A stretch of DNA of 9,074 nt from Bacteroides sp. (GTDB lineage: Bacteria; Bacteroidota; Bacteroidia; Bacteroidales; Bacteroidaceae): contig JAFYML010000249.1 of NCBI GenBank assembly GCA_017556595.1, forward strand, positions 1-9,074, written 5' to 3'. Shown here in pieces: positions 1-8,200 of the stretch (its first letter is position 1; every line of letters begins with the position of its first letter). The translations under genes were made by a program, and so were the position numbers. The notes beneath the pieces were generated by a model that saw only the letters and a list, made by a program, of their open reading frames with translations, was not told the origin of the DNA and did not search any database.

Positions 1-1104
1 TGTGGTGAATTTCTCCTTGCTAGCCAATCGCTCTTGCAAGTCTTCACGTGCATCGCCTACCCAACTAGGTACATTGATAAGCGCTAAAACATTTTTCTTT
101 AGGTTCTTGTCGCGATTCAAGCGGTTCAATGCTTCCAAGAATACATTGATACCTTTATTCTTAAACTCATAACGGCCACTAGTACCGATAATCAGAGTTT
201 CTTCATCTTTCAAATCTACACCAAGCATGCAATTGGCCAAACGCAACTTCAACGCACGAGCGCGTTTGCGCTTGCTGGTAAAGGTTGCACCCTTGGGTAC
301 AAAATCGTCTTCAAAACCATTCATCAACACTACATCGGCAGCCTTGTCGAGCAATTCGCGACATTCGGTGTTGGTGATTTCGCTCACTGTAGTAAAGCAA
401 TCCACATTGTGGGCTGTTTGCTTTTCAATAGAGTGCTTCGATTGCACATTCAACTCAGCCGCCATTTGGTCGCCATTATAGGCAAACAAGTAATCGTAAA
501 GCGGTTTGTTGTTACCGGCTATCGAACGACCAATAGTTGTGGCGTGGGTAGTGAAAATAGTTGCAATCTCGGGAACAGCATGTTGCAAATAGAGAGCGCC
601 CAAACCTGTCATCCATTCGTGTGCTTGATACACCACCTTGTCGGCTTGTGTCAAGTTGTAGCGATAGAAACTTTCTACCACCTTTCCTGCTGCATACGAG
701 AACATAGATGCTTCGTCGTAATCGCCATAGGCATGCAACGAATCTACTTGATATTTATTCCATATATCAGCATATATCTCATTCTTTTGTGCAAAGAAAG
801 GAGTAAAATCCACTAAAATAACCAAAGGTTCGCCTGGAATGTTCCATCGTCCGATACGGACAGAGAGGCCATCTTTTTCGGCTGCATGTTGCTTCCATGC
901 CGCACAATAATTTTCCGACTCGGTAAACAAAGGATTCTCTTTCCCTTGCCAAAAGTCAGGTCCTATGAAGAATAGTTTATCTCGAAATCTCTCTTGTAAA
1001 GTGTTAGCTCGTGTAGATAACACAGTATAAATACCCCCTACTTTATTGCATACTTCCCAACTCGATTCAAATATATAGTCGGGGGTCATCAATTCATTTA
1101 CCAT
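1..1104 (-). CDS. Glycogen synthase, GT3 family (N-terminal 368 codons; 3' end beyond window)
   Basis: This gene probably encodes the enzyme that extends alpha-1,4-glucan chains from a nucleotide-glucose donor during cytoplasmic glycogen storage. I translated it from ATG 1104 to the window edge (368 residues, no stop); an in-frame TGA lies a few codons upstream. The N-terminal donor-site loop KVGGIYTV is at residues 21-28. HEWMTGLGALYLQ (162-174) and TTHATTIGR (185-193) match the HEW and THAT-GR blocks of yeast and animal glycogen synthases. GRYEFKNKG (310-318) matches the GRYE-(Y/F)-x-NKG block that opens the second GT-B domain. These are GT3 family marks; bacterial GlgA of family GT5 has KTGGLGDV instead. 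Full-length relatives are roughly 550 residues, so about one third is missing. A second ATG lies five codons downstream; 1104 is chosen as the first start after the stop. The gene has its own promoter and lies beyond the V-ATPase terminator, so it is an independent unit. The donor sugar (UDP- or ADP-glucose) cannot be told from this fragment. Confidence 0.93.
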   Translation of the reverse strand, partial: MVNELMTPDYIFESSWEVCNKVGGIYTVLSTRANTLQERFRDKLFFIGPDFWQGKENPLFTESENYCAAWKQHAAEKDGLSVRIGRWNIPGEPLVILVDFTPFFAQKNEIYADIWNKYQVDSLHAYGDYDEASMFSYAAGKVVESFYRYNLTQADKVVYQAHEWMTGLGALYLQHAVPEIATIFTTHATTIGRSIAGNNKPLYDYLFAYNGDQMAAELNVQSKHSIEKQTAHNVDCFTTVSEITNTECRELLDKAADVVLMNGFEDDFVPKGATFTSKRKRARALKLRLANCMLGVDLKDEETLIIGTSGRYEFKNKGINVFLEALNRLNRDKNLKKNVLALINVPSWVGDAREDLQERLASKEKFTT

Positions 1105-1137
1105 ATTACGTAACAATCTCTTATCTCAAATCGGGTG

Positions 1138-1167
1138 CAAAGATACATAATATTATTTGCGAAACAA
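1138..1167 (-). promoter_or_regulatory. Bacteroidetes-type promoter for the glycogen synthase gene
   Basis: On the minus strand TATCTTTG (1145-1138) is an exact match to the Bacteroidetes -7 consensus TAnnTTTG. A TTG (1167-1165, within TTGTTT) lies 19 nt upstream as the -33 element, which is within the usual spacing. The -7 box is 33 nt from the ATG, giving a short leader of roughly 27 nt with no GGAGG-like ribosome binding site. No alternative promoter of comparable quality is visible between the upstream terminator and the gene. Confidence 0.75.
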
Positions 1168-1242
1168 TCAATAAAACAGAAAAAGTATGAAAAACAGGGC
1201 CAACAAACAATTGAAAGTAACAAAATGCTATTTTCACTTTAC

Positions 1243-1279
1243 AAAAAAAGAGGATGCACCTTAACGGAACATCCTCTTT
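1243..1279 (-). terminator. Rho-independent terminator ending the V-ATPase operon
   Basis: On the minus strand AAAGAGGATG (1279-1270) pairs perfectly with CATCCTCTTT (1256-1247) around a 13-nt loop. The T-run at 1249-1243 overlaps the last three stem bases and then continues. It starts about 20 nt after the atpK stop codon and precedes the glycogen synthase promoter, so it separates the two units. The rest of 1105-1300 is AT-rich spacer in which I see no gene. Confidence 0.88.
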
Positions 1280-1300
1280 CTGTATAATTTACACTAACTA

Positions 1301-1756
<456 letters not shown>

Positions 1757-3607
1757 TTATTTTTTTACTTCAAAAGGTTTATATTCTACACCTTTACCTT
1801 CATATCCAGCATTCTTGAAATACTCTACAAATGTCAAACGAAGAGGGTGAACAAAAGCACTGAGGCACGACATAGCGATGTTCAGTGTATGACCGAAAAT
1901 GATTATCAAGCCAAAGCCAATCCAACCAAATACGGCACCAATACCCTCCTGACCTTCGACAACCATCATGGCCAAATCGTTAAAGGTTTGTCCCAACATA
2001 CCACCAGCCAAGCCAAGCGCAAAGAGGCGAATGTACGAAAGGATATCACCCATCAAACCAGAAGCCATGTTATAAGTATCCCAAATACCAGCTCCGATAT
2101 TTAAGAACACATTGCGATTCAAGTTGTTAAGCAAATAGATGCCTACCGCACCTACAGCGGCCACAACGATATATACCCATTGTGAAATGCCCGATGGTAT
2201 AACACTTAACAGCGAGAGTGTGCCCACAATGACACCACCCACAACAACTAACCACCATCCCCAAGCACTGATAGACTCCTTAAAGCCATTGAACAAAGTG
2301 CTATTGATAGCTTTTACTGTCATGGCAATGGAGATATGTACCACACCAATGGCCAACGAAAGTACCATCAATTTATTATAGGTAGCACCCATAATTTCTA
2401 CTTCGCCAGCGAAGATTAAGCTCTTCAAACCTTGAGGCAGCTCTGTATTCAATAGGTTTATACCAAAGAATGTACCAAAGATTGCACCAAGCACCGTTGT
2501 GAAGACACCCAAGGTCATAACCAAATTCATCATACCAGCCATGCTCTTACCCAATTTCTTTTTGAGCAAGAAGCCTAACAAGATGAGTACAAGACCGTAT
2601 CCTGCATCACCCATACAGAAGGCAAAGAACAACGAGAAGAAGGGTGCCACAATCGGTGTAGGATCGAAATCCGTAAAGTTTGGCATACCATACATCTTGG
2701 TCAACACCTCGTACATCTTGGTAAATGCATTGTTGCGGAAAAGCACAGGCACTACATCATCCTTGTTTGGTTTACGGATTTCGTAGTAGCTACCTTGCTT
2801 AGAAAGCCAAGCTTCTACTTCAGCTTCCGATTCTTCGGGAACCCATCCTTGCAATACCATCAACTTATCATCGGCCACACGTTCTGTATCTACCAAAGCT
2901 ACTTTATCGAAAGCGATAGATGTGCTCCATTGCTTTTCAAGTTGCTTCAAAGCAGGCAATGCTGTATTGGCCAATTGTACCAATTCATCATCTACTTGTT
3001 GGCGTTTAGCTTGTAACTCATCTACACGAGCCATAGCATCGGCCAACGAACAAGCAGGAAGTTCAACGGGTTGTCCACATGCAGATACTTCCTCTCCTAC
3101 CGGTGCTACTACTACATAATAGAGGTTCTTACCATCGTCTGTAGCTACCATGTATGAATAATCGCCCATCGCGTTCGCATCGAACACTTTCTTGGCGCAT
3201 TTATAATAATGGTATGTGTAACCTACACGAGACAATGCTTCTACCGATTGGCGGTCGAATTCGCCCCATGGCTTCAATGCATCCACATCGGCAATCGCCT
3301 TTTGGCATTGTTGTTGAAGGGGTTTAACAGCTGCATTCAGCTCATCAACCCGCGCCATTATAGTTTCGGCATCACTATCGGCAACGGCTGCTTGAGGTGC
3401 TTTCGACAAATTCTCAAGCTGTGCAATAATATCGCGTAAGTGCTTGTTTGCTTCCATTTTAGAAGCCAACTCCGAACCTGATGGCACCATGCCTTCGGCT
3501 GAGGTTTGAACATGAACCACGCCCAATTCTTGCATCTGTTGCAAGAATTCATGATACTCTTTGTGATAGACAAAGAATGTCAGTTTTTTCATTTTAGCTT
3601 TTCCCAT
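1757..3607 (-). CDS. atpI: V-type ATPase subunit I (membrane stator, a-subunit homologue)
   Basis: This 616-residue protein is the stator subunit that forms the ion half-channels against the K ring and anchors the peripheral stalk. Residues 1 to about 315 are hydrophilic and helical, the cytoplasmic collar-binding arm. From about 317 onward there is a multi-helix membrane domain. It includes FSLFFAFCMGDAGYG (324-338), the conserved SYIRLFALGLAG (524-535) with R527, and HPLRLTFVEYF (587-597) with R590. R527 and R590 align with the functionally essential arginines of eukaryotic subunit a (R735 and R799 in yeast Vph1). The C-terminal GKGVEYKPF (604-612) matches the family's closing GxGxxYxPF. 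Length is slightly under that of E. hirae NtpI (about 660). The start at 3607 is supported by a GGAGG located 8 nt upstream; the alternative ATG five codons later would be too far from it. It follows atpD after 3 nt, so translational coupling is likely. Confidence 0.96.
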   Translation of the reverse strand: MGKAKMKKLTFFVYHKEYHEFLQQMQELGVVHVQTSAEGMVPSGSELASKMEANKHLRDIIAQLENLSKAPQAAVADSDAETIMARVDELNAAVKPLQQQCQKAIADVDALKPWGEFDRQSVEALSRVGYTYHYYKCAKKVFDANAMGDYSYMVATDDGKNLYYVVVAPVGEEVSACGQPVELPACSLADAMARVDELQAKRQQVDDELVQLANTALPALKQLEKQWSTSIAFDKVALVDTERVADDKLMVLQGWVPEESEAEVEAWLSKQGSYYEIRKPNKDDVVPVLFRNNAFTKMYEVLTKMYGMPNFTDFDPTPIVAPFFSLFFAFCMGDAGYGLVLILLGFLLKKKLGKSMAGMMNLVMTLGVFTTVLGAIFGTFFGINLLNTELPQGLKSLIFAGEVEIMGATYNKLMVLSLAIGVVHISIAMTVKAINSTLFNGFKESISAWGWWLVVVGGVIVGTLSLLSVIPSGISQWVYIVVAAVGAVGIYLLNNLNRNVFLNIGAGIWDTYNMASGLMGDILSYIRLFALGLAGGMLGQTFNDLAMMVVEGQEGIGAVFGWIGFGLIIIFGHTLNIAMSCLSAFVHPLRLTFVEYFKNAGYEGKGVEYKPFEVKK

Positions 3608-3610
3608 GTT

Positions 3611-4225
3611 CTATGCCTCCAAATTTTTATTTATTTCGCGTTTCTCTTGAAGTGCCTTCAAGATTTTTTGCGAAGACTTAGACAAGTTTTCTTCGTCTTC
3701 CATGAATCGTTTAATCTTACGAACAGCCTCTTGGAATCCAGGAATTTGCACTTTCTCGAAAAGATTTACCTTTTGCGTAGTCTTTTTACGTGCATGTTCC
3801 AACAATCCCAATTTAGCTAATACAAATTCATGTTCAACGGCGGTCATGGCAAGTCCTCGCAAGAGCTTTATTCCGTCGAAATACCATTTCGGCGCACTGA
3901 ACAAACCAAATGGACGAACCTCCAACTCAATGTTTTTCAAAATAGGCACGCGAACACCTGCTATTTTCTTTACATCAAGTTCCACATCTTTTAGGGCAAC
4001 CAATGACGAATCAAATTCACCCCAAAGTGCATACATAGATTCGTATCCTCCTATTTGGCTCTTCAGTTTCTCTTCAAGCTCCGCAGCTTCAGCCTTGCAT
4101 TTCTTCACCTCAAGGCGCAACGCCGTTTCCTTACTCTTAATAATAGGTAAGGTTCGTTGTCGCATCTTGAGTTGTTTCTCAATTTGCTGAAGCGAGGTTT
4201 TGTTATATTGAAACTTAATTGCCAT
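3611..4225 (-). CDS. atpD: V-type ATPase subunit D (central rotor shaft)
   Basis: This 204-residue protein is the central stalk that turns inside the A3B3 head and passes torque to the membrane ring. It is the gamma-like coiled-coil subunit, not the F-type subunit that is also called AtpD. The N-terminal helix (about 10-58) has the family pattern TLPIIKSKETALRLE (25-39). The C-terminal helix (about 140-200) has KKTTQKVNLFEKVQIPGF (147-164) followed by RKIKRFMEDEEN (169-180), matching the conserved VNxxE-x-IP and E-rich segments of subunit D. The middle (about 60-125) is a globular insert. Length is close to the usual 200-215. The ATG at 4225 lies 15 nt after the atpB stop and lacks a clear SD. 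The order B-D-I is typical of this reduced operon type. Confidence 0.94.
   Translation of the reverse strand: MAIKFQYNKTSLQQIEKQLKMRQRTLPIIKSKETALRLEVKKCKAEAAELEEKLKSQIGGYESMYALWGEFDSSLVALKDVELDVKKIAGVRVPILKNIELEVRPFGLFSAPKWYFDGIKLLRGLAMTAVEHEFVLAKLGLLEHARKKTTQKVNLFEKVQIPGFQEAVRKIKRFMEDEENLSKSSQKILKALQEKREINKNLEA
3616..3620 (-). promoter_or_regulatory. Shine-Dalgarno site of atpI inside the atpD 3' end
   Basis: GGAGG on the minus strand (3620-3616) lies within the last sense codons of atpD (Leu-Glu-Ala-stop) and is 8 nt from the atpI ATG at 3607. It decides the atpI start and suggests coupled translation of D and I. It is the only clear SD sequence I see in front of any gene in this operon. 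Confidence 0.7.
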
Positions 4226-4240
4226 TGTTTAACTCGTAAT

Positions 4241-5566
4241 TTATTTCCAATAGATATCTGTAAACTCTTTCTTAATGTTCACTTCCTCGAGCTTGAAGTA
4301 TTTACGGAACAATGTCCAAGTTACATCAAGCATTTCGGTAGTATCCAAATTTACGTCGATAGCCAACAATTGGTCGGCATAATCCTTGGCAAAATCCAAA
4401 CAACGGTTATCGTAGTCGGTCAAATCGAAACCATTCTCCATCTTAGTCTTGGCATTAGCAGCATCCGAATACAAACGAATAGCCGCATTCATCACCTGAC
4501 TATGGTCTTTACGAGTCTTCTTACCTGCAACAAGTTGTTTCAAACGCGACAATGAACGGAATGGGTCAACAATAACCTTACCGATATCTGAGTCGCGACG
4601 CAAATAGAGCTGACCTTCAGTGATATAACCTGTATTATCGGGCACAGCATGTGTAATATCACCACCCGACAATGTTGTTACCGCAATAATGGTAATAGAA
4701 CCTCCACCTGCCGATTCGGGGAACTGAGCTGCCTTTTCATAAATCTTAGCCAAATCCGAATACAATGAACCAGGCATAGAGTCTTTCGAAGGAATTTGGT
4801 CCATACGATTAGACACAATAGCCAACGAGTCAGCATAAGAGGTCATATCTGTCAAAAGTACCAAAACCTTTTCATGCTTTTCTACCGCGAAATATTCGGC
4901 AGCAGTCAATGCCATATCAGGAATCAACAAACGTTCTACCGCAGGGTCCTCGGTTGTATTCATGAAACAGATAATACGATCGAGCGCACCTGCATTCGAG
5001 AATGTATTGCGGAAGTAATAGTAGTCGTCGTTGGTCATACCCATACCACCCAAGATAATCTTATCTACCTTGGCACGTAGAGCTACCATCGCCATAACTT
5101 CGTTGAAAGGTTGGTCTGGGTCGGCAAAGAATGGAATCTTTTGTCCAGAAACCAATGTATTGTTCAAGTCGATACCTGCAATACCGGTAGCAATCAATTC
5201 ACTAGGTTGCTTACGACGTACTGGATTCACCGACGGGCCACCAATTTCCACATCCTTACCTTCAATAGCTGGACCACCATCAATAGGATTACCATACGCA
5301 TTGAAGAAACGACCAGCCAATTGATCGCTAACCTTCAACGAAGGAGCCTTACCCGAGAACACCACCTCTGCATTGGTAGGGATACCACCGGTACCCTCGA
5401 ACACCTGCAAAGTGACATCATCACCGGTAATCTTAACTACCTGAGCCAACTTGCCGTTGATAGTAGCCAATTCATCATAACCTACGCCTTTCGCCTTCAA
5501 CGAACAGGTAGCCTTGGTGATTTGGCTAATTTTTGTATATATCTTTTGGAATGCTGTTGTTGCCAT
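4241..5566 (-). CDS. atpB: V-type ATPase subunit B (non-catalytic head subunit)
   Basis: This 441-residue protein alternates with A in the cytoplasmic A3B3 hexamer. Three parts follow in order: an N-terminal beta-barrel (about 1-75), a RecA-like core (about 80-345) and a helical C-terminal bundle. Canonical B signatures are visible: GRFFNAYGNPIDGGP (85-99), MPGSLYSDLAKIYEKA (264-279), HAVPDNTGYITEGQ (306-319) and SLSRL (338-342). R341 is the arginine that reaches the catalytic site on A. The place where B subunits keep a relic P-loop (usually SGSGLPHN) reads ADPDQPFN (148-155); no Walker A lysine or glycine frame remains, so this subunit should not hydrolyse ATP. Length is a little below the common 455-470. 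It starts 13 nt after atpA. The name follows V-type usage; it is unrelated to the F-type a subunit that is also called AtpB. Confidence 0.96.
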   Translation of the reverse strand: MATTAFQKIYTKISQITKATCSLKAKGVGYDELATINGKLAQVVKITGDDVTLQVFEGTGGIPTNAEVVFSGKAPSLKVSDQLAGRFFNAYGNPIDGGPAIEGKDVEIGGPSVNPVRRKQPSELIATGIAGIDLNNTLVSGQKIPFFADPDQPFNEVMAMVALRAKVDKIILGGMGMTNDDYYYFRNTFSNAGALDRIICFMNTTEDPAVERLLIPDMALTAAEYFAVEKHEKVLVLLTDMTSYADSLAIVSNRMDQIPSKDSMPGSLYSDLAKIYEKAAQFPESAGGGSITIIAVTTLSGGDITHAVPDNTGYITEGQLYLRRDSDIGKVIVDPFRSLSRLKQLVAGKKTRKDHSQVMNAAIRLYSDAANAKTKMENGFDLTDYDNRCLDFAKDYADQLLAIDVNLDTTEMLDVTWTLFRKYFKLEEVNIKKEFTDIYWK

Positions 5567-5579
5567 ATCTATTCCTTAT

Positions 5580-7328
5580 TTATTTATGTGCAGCAAGCAT
5601 CTCTCTAATTTGTGCCACATAGCCGTTGTATTGTTCCGACTTGTACACTGAATAGTTCATTTGCTTGCAAACATTAATCATCTTCTTGAAATAATCCACT
5701 ACATCTTGGAAGTGGTCAAACTTGAAGTCAATCTCGCAAATTTCAGTAATCAAATCCAAGATTTCTTCTTGGCGCTCCAACGATGTTACTGCATCTACTT
5801 CGTCGAAAGCATCTTGTTGCAAGATAACAAAGTCGATAATTTCCGATTTCCAGAATGTTTCATGGTAATCTACAGGTACACCATCATCACCAAGGATGTT
5901 GATTTGTTCTGCAATTTCCTTACCACGTTGCATACGAGTTTTCAACTTCAACACCTTTGGAATCCATTGGTCGTTGATACGTTGCTTGATGTAATCTGCA
6001 AATTCAGGATATTCCAAATATTTTGAATATGAATCAATTGGGTTCACCGCAGGATAACGTTTCTTATCGGCACGGTCTTGTTCCAATGCATAGAAACAAC
6101 GAGCTACCTTCTTGGTATTTTCGGTTACAGGTTCTTTCAAGTTACCACCAGCTGGCGATACAGTACCAATGAAGGTAATTGAACCAACTTCGCCATTGTT
6201 CAAATATACATAACCTGCACGGCCATAGAAGTTAGAAATCAATGCCGACAAGTCCATTGGGAACGCATCAGGACCAGGCAACTCTTCCATACGGTTAGAC
6301 ATTTCGCGCAACGCTTGTGCCCAACGAGAAGTAGAGTCGGCCATCAACAATACACGAAGACCCATAGCACGATAATACTCTGCCATAGTCATTGCTGTAT
6401 ATACAGATGCTTCACGAGCAGCTACAGGCATGTTCGAAGTATTGGCGATGATAATGGTACGTTCCATCAACTTGCGACCGGTATGTGGGTCATCCAATTC
6501 AGGGAATTCTGTAAAGATTTCTACAACCTCATTTGCACGTTCACCACAAGCTGCAATAATTACGATATCAGCTTCGGCTTGCTTAGAAATAGCATGTTGA
6601 AGTACAGTTTTACCAGTACCGAATGGGCCAGGGATAAATCCTGTACCACCTTCTACAATTGGGTTGAAAGTATCGATTGTGCGAACACCAGTTTCAAGCA
6701 ACTTGAAAGGACGTGGTTTTTGTTTGTAATTGGTCATTGCAAACTTAACCGGCCAGTGTTGAATCATGTTTACTTCAATATCATTGCCCTTCTCGTCTGT
6801 CAATACCGCAATCACATCTGTAATTTTATATTGACCAGCAGCAGCAATCTTCTTCACCTTAGCCTTACCTTCCATTTGGAAAGGAACCATAATCTTCAAC
6901 TTCTGTGAGTTTTCAATTACTTCGCCCAACCAATCTGATGAAATTACTTCATCACCAACTTGTGCAATTGGGGTAAAATCCCAAATTCTGTCTTCGTCCA
7001 ATGGATTGGTATATTGTCCTCTCTTCAAGAACACACCATCCATCTTGTCCAAGTCATTTTGCAGACCATCATAATTCTTCGACAACATACCCGGAGCCAA
7101 TTTCACTTCGAGCATGCGGCCTGTAAAGTCTGCTTGGGCACCAACCTTCAGTCCACGAGTGCTTTCAAACACCTGCACATAAACGTCAGTACCTACCACC
7201 TTAATAACCTCAGCCATCAAGCGGTCACCACCTGTCTCAATGTAACAAATTTCACCTTGAGACACAGGACCATCCACACTGAGTGTCACCATATTGGCAA
7301 TAACGCCACTAACAGTTCCTTTTGTCAT
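5580..7328 (-). CDS. atpA: V-type ATPase subunit A (catalytic head subunit)
   Basis: This 582-residue protein carries the ATP hydrolysis/synthesis site of the cytoplasmic head. Residues 1 to about 70 form the beta-barrel. Residues about 110-190 form the extra non-homologous domain that distinguishes V/A-type A subunits from F1 beta. The nucleotide core follows: Walker A GPFGTGKT (234-241) with K240, the catalytic glutamate in CGERANE (261-267, E263) and the Walker B strand LLMADSTSRWA (327-337, D331). Then come NRMEELPGPDAFPMDL (345-360) and SPAGGNLKEPVTENT (391-405). The C-terminal part is helical. Length is normal for the family. All catalytic residues are intact. An alanine (A265) follows GER where archaeal A subunits have glycine. 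The start at 7328 gives the usual short N-terminus (MTKGTVSGVIANMV) and lies 17 nt after the DUF2764 stop, with no strong SD. Confidence 0.97.
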   Translation of the reverse strand: MTKGTVSGVIANMVTLSVDGPVSQGEICYIETGGDRLMAEVIKVVGTDVYVQVFESTRGLKVGAQADFTGRMLEVKLAPGMLSKNYDGLQNDLDKMDGVFLKRGQYTNPLDEDRIWDFTPIAQVGDEVISSDWLGEVIENSQKLKIMVPFQMEGKAKVKKIAAAGQYKITDVIAVLTDEKGNDIEVNMIQHWPVKFAMTNYKQKPRPFKLLETGVRTIDTFNPIVEGGTGFIPGPFGTGKTVLQHAISKQAEADIVIIAACGERANEVVEIFTEFPELDDPHTGRKLMERTIIIANTSNMPVAAREASVYTAMTMAEYYRAMGLRVLLMADSTSRWAQALREMSNRMEELPGPDAFPMDLSALISNFYGRAGYVYLNNGEVGSITFIGTVSPAGGNLKEPVTENTKKVARCFYALEQDRADKKRYPAVNPIDSYSKYLEYPEFADYIKQRINDQWIPKVLKLKTRMQRGKEIAEQINILGDDGVPVDYHETFWKSEIIDFVILQQDAFDEVDAVTSLERQEEILDLITEICEIDFKFDHFQDVVDYFKKMINVCKQMNYSVYKSEQYNGYVAQIREMLAAHK

Positions 7329-7345
7329 AAATATAATTGTTTTTG

Positions 7346-8191
7346 TTATTTCTTAAACTCATCGGGCACACGTGCTTCACTACGCAAGTTATCTACTATT
7401 TGCGTAAATGTTTCACGTCCCGTTTCTGCATCCAAAATTTCCCAACGCTCACTCATATCCAATTTGCACAAATAGGCAAATACCGATACGATAGAGAAAG
7501 GTTCAAAGAAGGTTTGGTCATCAAGCCACATCCACTTGAAAGCATCAATGCGCTTCTCTTTCATCACCGGATCTTCGCATTCGGCAATCTTGATAACCTC
7601 TTCTACATAGTCCACAATTGGAGCAAGGTTGAAGTCCTTTGTCTGTACACTCTTCAAAATGGTTTCGCTCACTTCATTGTCATCCAATACATAATCTTCC
7701 ACTTTCCAGCCATAATTACGGGCAATAAAAGCAGTCAATATATTAGTGACATTGAAATTCAACTCGAACCATGAAGCAATTTCTGCTTCACCACATTGCA
7801 TGGCATAACGATAGTACTCCAACAAAACGGCATCTTCAGCAAAGAAACCAGGAAGATCTTTCTTTTGGGGATAGTCCAAAATAAAATCCATCAAGAAACG
7901 AGGAGCACCACAAGGAACTTGAGTGTTCATCTCATCCGATTGAGCAATGAGTTCACGACACTCATCAATAGTAAGGTTACCCTTCTCGTCAATCTTAGCA
8001 TCAGGATTTTTCAATAACTTCACCACGTTCAAGCAATCGTATTTCAGAAAGAAATAGTCAATGATATGCTTGTCCGCTTCAGTTAAAGATTCTTTGCAGA
8101 TTTCCTTAAACTCGCTGACAGAATAGCTCGACTTGCTTTCATCCAATAAAAGATCCGGCAAGCCAGTTATCAAACTATAATAATTAGCCAT
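7346..8191 (-). CDS. DUF2764 family protein, candidate C-type (AC39/d) subunit of the V-ATPase
   Basis: This is a 281-residue soluble protein with no signal peptide or membrane segment. From its length and position between atpE and atpA I assign it to DUF2764, the family found at this place in Bacteroidetes, Chlamydiae and Spirochaetes V-ATPase operons (recalled, not searched). Three stretches look like the repeated elements of AC39/C subunits, the funnel linking the rotor shaft to the membrane ring. These are YDCLNVVKLLKN (51-62), NFNVTNILTAFIARNYG (145-161, compare the D-x-x-N-I-x-x-L-x-R-x-K-x-x-G pattern) and PFSIVSVFAYLCKLDMSERW (231-250, compare the P-x-x-I-x-x-Y-x-x-x-K-E-x-E pattern). 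Standard operons have C in this slot (E-C-F-A-B-D). A role as a remote C subunit is therefore a reasoned inference, not shown. The ATG at 8191 lies 9 nt after the atpE stop. Confidence 0.85.
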   Translation of the reverse strand: MANYYSLITGLPDLLLDESKSSYSVSEFKEICKESLTEADKHIIDYFFLKYDCLNVVKLLKNPDAKIDEKGNLTIDECRELIAQSDEMNTQVPCGAPRFLMDFILDYPQKKDLPGFFAEDAVLLEYYRYAMQCGEAEIASWFELNFNVTNILTAFIARNYGWKVEDYVLDDNEVSETILKSVQTKDFNLAPIVDYVEEVIKIAECEDPVMKEKRIDAFKWMWLDDQTFFEPFSIVSVFAYLCKLDMSERWEILDAETGRETFTQIVDNLRSEARVPDEFKK

Positions 8192-8200
8192 AGAAATAGT

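Noticed and set aside
227..816. Two overlapping plus-strand open frames
   Set aside because: They lie opposite the glycogen synthase gene, whose protein has strong family blocks. The plus-strand products have no recognisable domain.
1243..1279. Bidirectional terminator function of the atpK hairpin
   Set aside because: On the plus strand the run after the stem is only TTT followed by CTG, and no plus-strand gene needs termination there.
3358..3573. 71-codon minus-strand open frame inside atpI
   Set aside because: It is a shifted frame nested in a gene with clear family match and has no ribosome site or known domain.
6315..7475. Long plus-strand open frames opposite atpA, up to 197 codons
   Set aside because: The Cys/His/Ser-rich products lack any known motif, and subunit A on the other strand is intact with all catalytic motifs.
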